Source: Planctomycetota bacterium
Lineage (GTDB): Bacteria > Planctomycetota > UBA8108
Assembly (NCBI GenBank): GCA_002695115.1
Contig: NZOA01000046.1
Coordinates: 3,590 to 8,893, forward strand
Direction: 5' to 3'
DNA length: 5,304 bases
Below are positions 1 through 2,783 of the stretch, in pieces. Position numbers and translations under genes: made by a program. The notes under the pieces were generated by a model. The model did not search any database, was not told the DNA's origin, and was given only the letters and a program-made list of their open reading frames with translations. The stretch's first letter is position 1; the number at the start of each line of letters is the position of its first letter.

Positions 1-354
1 GTCGCCTACCAGAACGACATCAAGGCCTCCATGCTGGCTGTCGATCCGCAGGTCCTCGAACGGGAAGGCGCCGTCTCGCGACCCGTGTGCGAAGCGATGG
101 CGCGGGCGGTGAAAAAGAACTTTTCGGCGACCTACGGAATCTCCGTAACCGGCATCGCCGGGCCGGACGGGGGAAGCGAGGGGAAGCCCGTGGGCCTGGT
201 CTATCTCGGCATCGCCGGACCCGGCGAAGATTCCATCTACGTTGAGAAAAAGGTCTTCGTCGGCAAACGCGACCTGGTTCGGGCCCAGGCGGCGACCCGG
301 GCGCTCGACCTGCTGCGGCGGAACCTCGAGACCGAATCATCCGGAAACGACTGA
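1..354 (+). CDS. cinA: CinA/PncC-type nicotinamide-nucleotide amidase, C-terminal part (5' truncated by window edge)
   Basis: The reading frame is open from base 1 and ends at TGA 352-354, giving 117 residues of a C-terminal CinA domain. Visible family signatures are the Y-x-N-x-x-K segment (Tyr3, Asn5, Lys8 of the fragment), 'GAVS' at 23-26, 'TGIAGPDGG' at 50-58 and 'KPVGLVY' at 62-68, then a helical end rich in Ala, Leu and Arg. In known members this domain deamidates nicotinamide mononucleotide to nicotinate mononucleotide in pyridine-nucleotide salvage, in the cytoplasm. The catalytic serine region lies upstream and is not in the window. It therefore cannot be told whether this is a two-domain CinA, with an N-terminal MoCF-like domain, or a stand-alone PncC. 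No start codon should be assigned: the Met at base 31 lies inside the conserved domain. aat follows on the same strand after 75 bp, so co-transcription is possible. Confidence 0.93.
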   Translation, partial: VAYQNDIKASMLAVDPQVLEREGAVSRPVCEAMARAVKKNFSATYGISVTGIAGPDGGSEGKPVGLVYLGIAGPGEDSIYVEKKVFVGKRDLVRAQAATRALDLLRRNLETESSGND

Positions 355-364
355 GCGCCGGCGC
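355..364. repeat. 10-bp perfect GC palindrome just after the cinA stop
   Basis: GCGCCGGCGC is its own reverse complement and abuts the TGA of the upstream gene. As RNA it could form only about three base pairs around a four-base loop, and no T-run follows, so it does not qualify as an intrinsic terminator. The rest of the 75-bp gap to aat shows no convincing promoter. In a GC-rich genome this palindrome may be chance. Confidence 0.35.
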
Positions 365-429
365 CCGAGACAGGGTACCGGCGACAAACTGGATAGCCGA
401 CACCTCCACGCAGGCCTTATGATGAGGGC

Positions 430-1032
430 GTGGACAACCCAATCGCGACCGAATTCGACATCCCCTTTACCGTGGAAAACGTGCTGGCCGGCTACCGGCA
501 GGGCATCTTCCCGATGGGCGACGACGAGGATGACCTGATCTACTGGTTCCGTCCGGACCCCAGGGCCATCCTGCCCCTTGAAGATTTCCATATTCCCCGC
601 TCACTTCAGCGCGCCATGGACAACGGAGAATTCGAGGTGACCGCCAACAGGGCCTTTACCGATGTGATGATCGGCTGCGGAGAGGGACGACCTGTCTGGA
701 TCACCGACCGGATCCACGACCTCTACAACCAGCTGCACGAATTAAAGAAGGCTCACTCCGTGGAGATCTGGAGCGGCGAAAAACTCATCGGGGGCATCTA
801 CGGGGTGCAGTTGGGAGGAGTCTTCATGGCGGAATCAAAATTTCACCGTGTCACCAACGCATCGAAAATAGCCCTGACAAAACTCGTCGAGCGCCTGGGA
901 GAACGCGGCTTCGCCGTTCTGGAGGTACAATATCTGACCGAGCATCTCCAGCAATTCGGAGCCCTGGAGATTTCCAATGAGGAGTATCTCCTGCGGCTCG
1001 ACGAGGCCACCCGGCTTGAGTGCGAATTTTAA
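430..1032 (+). CDS. aat: Leucyl/phenylalanyl-tRNA--protein transferase
   Basis: This cytoplasmic enzyme transfers Leu or Phe from aminoacyl-tRNA to proteins with N-terminal Arg or Lys, marking them for ClpS/ClpAP degradation (N-end rule). The 200-residue product shows the family motifs in order: 'GYRQGIFPMG' at 21-30, 'WFRPDPRAILPL' at 39-50, 'FHIPRSL' at 53-59, 'WITDRI' at 90-95, 'AHSVEIW' at 108-114, 'GGIYGVQLGG' at 121-130, 'NASKIAL' at 143-149, and 'EVQYLTEHLQQFGA' at 165-178. It is shorter than the E. coli type and lacks the N-terminal 'GGDL' segment. Two positions are odd. The usual G/A-E-S-M-F reads AESKF (Lys137). The usual D-x-Q, equivalent to E. coli Asp186/Gln188, is E165-V-Q167, so the catalytic Gln stays but Asp becomes Glu. 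The GTG at 430 is the only plausible start: an in-frame TAG lies at 394-396 and no other start codon follows before it. The GAGGG at 424-428 is too close to act as a normal ribosome site, so initiation is weakly supported. Family assignment is secure. Confidence 0.96.
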   Translation: MDNPIATEFDIPFTVENVLAGYRQGIFPMGDDEDDLIYWFRPDPRAILPLEDFHIPRSLQRAMDNGEFEVTANRAFTDVMIGCGEGRPVWITDRIHDLYNQLHELKKAHSVEIWSGEKLIGGIYGVQLGGVFMAESKFHRVTNASKIALTKLVERLGERGFAVLEVQYLTEHLQQFGALEISNEEYLLRLDEATRLECEF

Positions 1033-1076
1033 AGAGCTGCGTTCGCGCCAATCCTGCCAGCCAGCGGCGAAGGAAA

Positions 1077-2357
1077 CTACCTTGTCGAGTTTCTGAACGC
1101 CCAGAGCCGATCTCTGCCCCTGATGTAGACCGTTCCATCGGCAAGCGCGGGGGTAGCAATAATCGGCCCGGGGACCTTACCCTTGCCGACTATTTTGAAC
1201 TGATCCCCCGCCTCGAGCGTGATGGTGTCTCCCGACATAGCCGTGAAATAAATCCTACCGTCGGCCGCCACAGGAGAGGCCTTGACGTCGCCGCGGAAGA
1301 TCCGTTCACGCCACTTCAACTCTCCAGTGACGGCATCGAGACAGGAGCCAACCCCGTTGTCCCGCACCAGGTAGAGCCGGCCCCGATAACATACCGGCGT
1401 GGGACAGTCAGGGGAATGCTGCTTGTAGAGCCAGCTGCGACGACTGGCCGTGATATCACCGCTGGCATCCTTGCCGGGCTTCAGGCCAATGACCTTTCCA
1501 AGGCCTCCGTACCCCGAGCTCGTGGCGAACACCATCCCCTGCGCGGCCGTCGGCGAAGCGATAGAGCGCCCCGCCTTATGCGGAATGTCGAGCCCTGAGG
1601 AGATCCAGAGCTGGCGGCCCGAGGCGGGATCGTAAGCATTCACATGATCCGCTCCGGAGACCACCACCGCCTTTTTCTCCTGCCAGTCAAACAGGATCGG
1701 AGAGGAATAGGAGTCCGTAGCCTCACCGATGCAGGGCAGCTTCCTGTCCGCCTTCCAGAGGTATTTCCCGGTCTTGATATCAACGCAGAGAACGTAAGAG
1801 GGGCCCCCGTTCATGCAGGCGATGAAGAGCCTGCCCGAATAGAGCAACGGGGAGGAGCCCATACCCCAGAGAATGCTGTATTCGCCGTGGTCTTTTACGA
1901 GATCTTTTTTCCAGAGCAGCTTGCCCTCGCTGTCGAGGCAGACGAGGTCGCCGGTGCCGAAGAGAGCGCAGACCCTGTCCATGGTCGCGACGCAGGTGGG
2001 TGAAGCCATATTGTGAAGTCGATGGTGTTTCGTCTTTCCCTCGCCAACCTTGCTCTTCCAGACAACCTGGCCTTTCACGCGGTCAACACTGAGCACGTGG
2101 AGGGTGTCATCCTTCTTCTGCGCGGTAAGGTAGATACGGTCGCCGACGATGCAGGGAGAAGAATTACCCCACTGCGCCACCTTGACACTCCACAGCAGGT
2201 TCTGATTTTCGTGCGACCATTCCAGGGGAAAGCCTGACTGGCCTGAAATACCGTTCCCGTCGTGGCCTCGCCAGCCGGGCCAATCCTCAGCCCCAAGCCC
2301 GAGCTGGACAAAGAAGGCACTGCCGAAACAAAACATTAACCGAACCCGCAACGACAT
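1077..2357 (-). CDS. Exported PQQ-like (BamB-like) eight-blade beta-propeller protein
   Basis: The 426-residue product starts at ATG 2357-2355, five bases after a perfect AAGGAGG. A longer in-frame reading from 2549 adds 64 residues with no support. Residues 1-23 form a signal peptide (Arg4, Arg6, hydrophobic core 7-21, likely cleavage after Ala23). The mature protein opens with 'EDWPGWRG', typical of secreted PQQ-like propellers common in planctomycetes. Eight blade-type repeats, each with an (A/S)-(S/T)-P strand, a 'G-R-I/L-Y/F' strand and often a 'D-x-x-T-G-x-x-x-W' turn, begin near residues 67, 118, 167, 217, 266, 318, 359 and 400. Trp residues close blades at 100, 149, 201, 251 and 349. 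Nothing indicates bound PQQ or a dehydrogenase: it is half the length of quinoprotein alcohol dehydrogenases. A scaffold, BamB-like or binding role in the periplasm is the cautious reading. The gene is convergent with aat (44-bp gap) and divergent from the large repeat protein. The TAG stop is at 1079-1077. Confidence 0.93.
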   Translation of the reverse strand: MSLRVRLMFCFGSAFFVQLGLGAEDWPGWRGHDGNGISGQSGFPLEWSHENQNLLWSVKVAQWGNSSPCIVGDRIYLTAQKKDDTLHVLSVDRVKGQVVWKSKVGEGKTKHHRLHNMASPTCVATMDRVCALFGTGDLVCLDSEGKLLWKKDLVKDHGEYSILWGMGSSPLLYSGRLFIACMNGGPSYVLCVDIKTGKYLWKADRKLPCIGEATDSYSSPILFDWQEKKAVVVSGADHVNAYDPASGRQLWISSGLDIPHKAGRSIASPTAAQGMVFATSSGYGGLGKVIGLKPGKDASGDITASRRSWLYKQHSPDCPTPVCYRGRLYLVRDNGVGSCLDAVTGELKWRERIFRGDVKASPVAADGRIYFTAMSGDTITLEAGDQFKIVGKGKVPGPIIATPALADGTVYIRGRDRLWAFRNSTR

Positions 2358-2362
2358 CAGAA

Positions 2363-2369
2363 CCTCCTT
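2363..2369 (-). promoter_or_regulatory. Ribosome binding site of the propeller gene
   Basis: On the minus strand this reads AAGGAGG, a full match to the anti-Shine-Dalgarno, with a five-base spacer (TTCTG) before the ATG at 2357. It fixes the start of the propeller gene and rules out the 64-codon upstream extension. No other gene in this window has a comparable site. Confidence 0.9.
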
Positions 2370-2382
2370 CAATACGGTGTTT

Positions 2383-2396
2383 TCCAGAATCCAGAA
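2383..2396. repeat. Tandem 7-bp direct repeat in the leader of the propeller gene
   Basis: TCCAGAA occurs twice in immediate succession (2383-2389 and 2390-2396). It reads as TTCTGGA twice on the minus strand, inside the presumed 5' untranslated leader and 13 bp upstream of the Shine-Dalgarno. It could be a protein- or RNA-binding element, or chance; nothing else supports a role. Confidence 0.4.
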
Positions 2397-2448
2397 ATCC
2401 TTATCTGAGCAAACCGATTCCAAGGTCGAGGGCCCTGCAAAGAACCGG

Positions 2449-2476
2449 ATTATACCCCCCCAGGCGCCGCTGAATA
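2449..2476 (-). promoter_or_regulatory. Putative sigma-70-type promoter for the propeller gene
   Basis: On the minus strand 2454-2449 reads TATAAT, a perfect -10 box. A weak -35 candidate, TATTCA (3 of 6 matches to TTGACA), lies at 2476-2471 with a 16-bp spacer. The spacer carries a G7 run (2455-2461 on the plus strand reads C7) directly upstream of the -10. Transcription would begin near 2442, leaving a leader of about 85 bases before the ATG. The -10 is strong by sequence and the -35 is poor, so an activator may be needed. This is a prediction from motif matching only. Confidence 0.5.
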
Positions 2477-2557
2477 CGCAATAGAGCAAGATCGCGACAA
2501 GACTCCTCGAATGCCGGAAAAAAGGCATTGCATACCCAGCCGGATGCATGGAAACTC

Positions 2558-2569
2558 GAAGCTGGCTTC
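2558..2569. repeat. Short inverted repeat (possible operator half)
   Basis: GAAGC-TG-GCTTC is a perfect 5-bp inverted repeat around two bases, overlapping the next inverted repeat by one base. The two-base centre makes an RNA hairpin unlikely, so if functional it would more likely be a dimeric repressor or activator site. It lies between the two putative promoters. Confidence 0.35.
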
Positions 2570-2593
2570 ATTCAAGGTTCTCCAGCCTGAATG
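2569..2593. repeat. Inverted repeat upstream of the repeat-protein promoter
   Basis: The arms are CATTCA (2569-2574) and TGAATG (2588-2593). With one bulged A at 2575 the pairing continues as GG/CC (2576-2577 with 2586-2587), giving eight base pairs around an eight-base loop. No T-run follows, so it is not a terminator. It ends 10 bp before the candidate extended -10 at 2604, covering the -35 area, which is where an activator or repressor would bind. It could also be chance. Confidence 0.4.
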
Positions 2594-2603
2594 CGGCACC
2601 AGG

Positions 2604-2612
2604 TGCTATTAT
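2604..2612 (+). promoter_or_regulatory. Candidate extended -10 for the repeat-protein gene
   Basis: TG-C-TATTAT fits an extended -10 (TGnTATAAT with one mismatch). No recognisable -35 lies 16-18 bp upstream; that space is occupied by an inverted repeat. Transcription would start near 2619, giving a leader of about 57 bases that contains a short GGCG/CGCC hairpin. Weak evidence. Confidence 0.3.
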
Positions 2613-2675
2613 TCTATTCCTGGCGCTCACGCCCGGGTCGTTATCAACCAACTTAACATTTGCAGGCGATTTCCC

Positions 2676-2783
2676 ATGCAGGAACACAGTTGCCGCCGGG
2701 GTTTATCCGTAAAAAAAACCTACGGCGTTTTTTCATCCTTCGTTGTCTTTACGGGTCTCTTTCTCTCAGCTGCCGTATATGGG
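2676..2783 (+). other. Signal peptide of the repeat protein
   Basis: Residues 1-36: a basic N-region with Arg7, Arg8, Lys13 and Lys14, a hydrophobic core from about Val18 to Ala33, and a small-residue end 'AVYG' with likely Sec cleavage after Gly36 (or after Ala33). There is no twin-arginine motif followed by the right context and no lipobox Cys. The only two lysines of the whole protein are here. Confidence 0.8.

Larger units (their letters stand above)
2358..2675. other. Divergent intergenic region between the two exported-protein genes
   Basis: This 318-bp stretch separates the starts of the minus-strand propeller gene and the plus-strand repeat-protein gene. I see no convincing small gene in it. 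Both flanking frames stay open across part of it, but those extensions lack signal-peptide or domain character. It contains the propeller gene's ribosome site and promoter, a tandem 7-bp repeat, two inverted repeats (2558-2569 and 2569-2593), an extended -10 candidate for the plus strand (2604-2612), and a short GGCG/CGCC hairpin (2622-2633) in the presumed plus-strand leader. The layout fits a shared bidirectional control region. Confidence 0.6.

Noticed and set aside
1033..1076. Possible bidirectional terminator between convergent aat and propeller genes
   Set aside because: The best pairing is TTCGC (1042-1046) with GCGAA (1067-1071), only five base pairs around 20 bases, with no T-run on either strand. 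Too weak to call.
1020..1598. 192-codon plus-strand open frame opposite the propeller gene
   Set aside because: It lies wholly antisense to the well-supported propeller coding sequence apart from its overlap with the aat end. Its translation is basic, low in hydrophobic structure and matches no family I know. Typical shadow frame in GC-rich DNA.
2322..2336. Lipoprotein signal in the propeller protein (Cys10 in 'LMFC')
   Set aside because: The residues before Cys10 do not match a lipobox (no small residue at -1 and the Cys is too early in the hydrophobic core). A Sec-type cleavage after Ala23 fits better.
1077..2357. Quinoprotein dehydrogenase
   Set aside because: The length (426 residues) and the absence of recognisable catalytic Asp/Cys-Cys and cytochrome motifs argue against it; only the propeller repeat is shared.
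2358..2549. 64-residue N-terminal extension of the propeller protein
   Set aside because: It would put a hydrophobic stretch ahead of a second, genuine signal peptide and ignore the perfect AAGGAGG before ATG 2357. A promoter-like TATAAT lies within it.
2622..2637. GGCG-CTCA-CGCC hairpin as a riboswitch or attenuator
   Set aside because: Only four strong base pairs plus a mismatch and short outer pairing. No conserved aptamer features or T-run.
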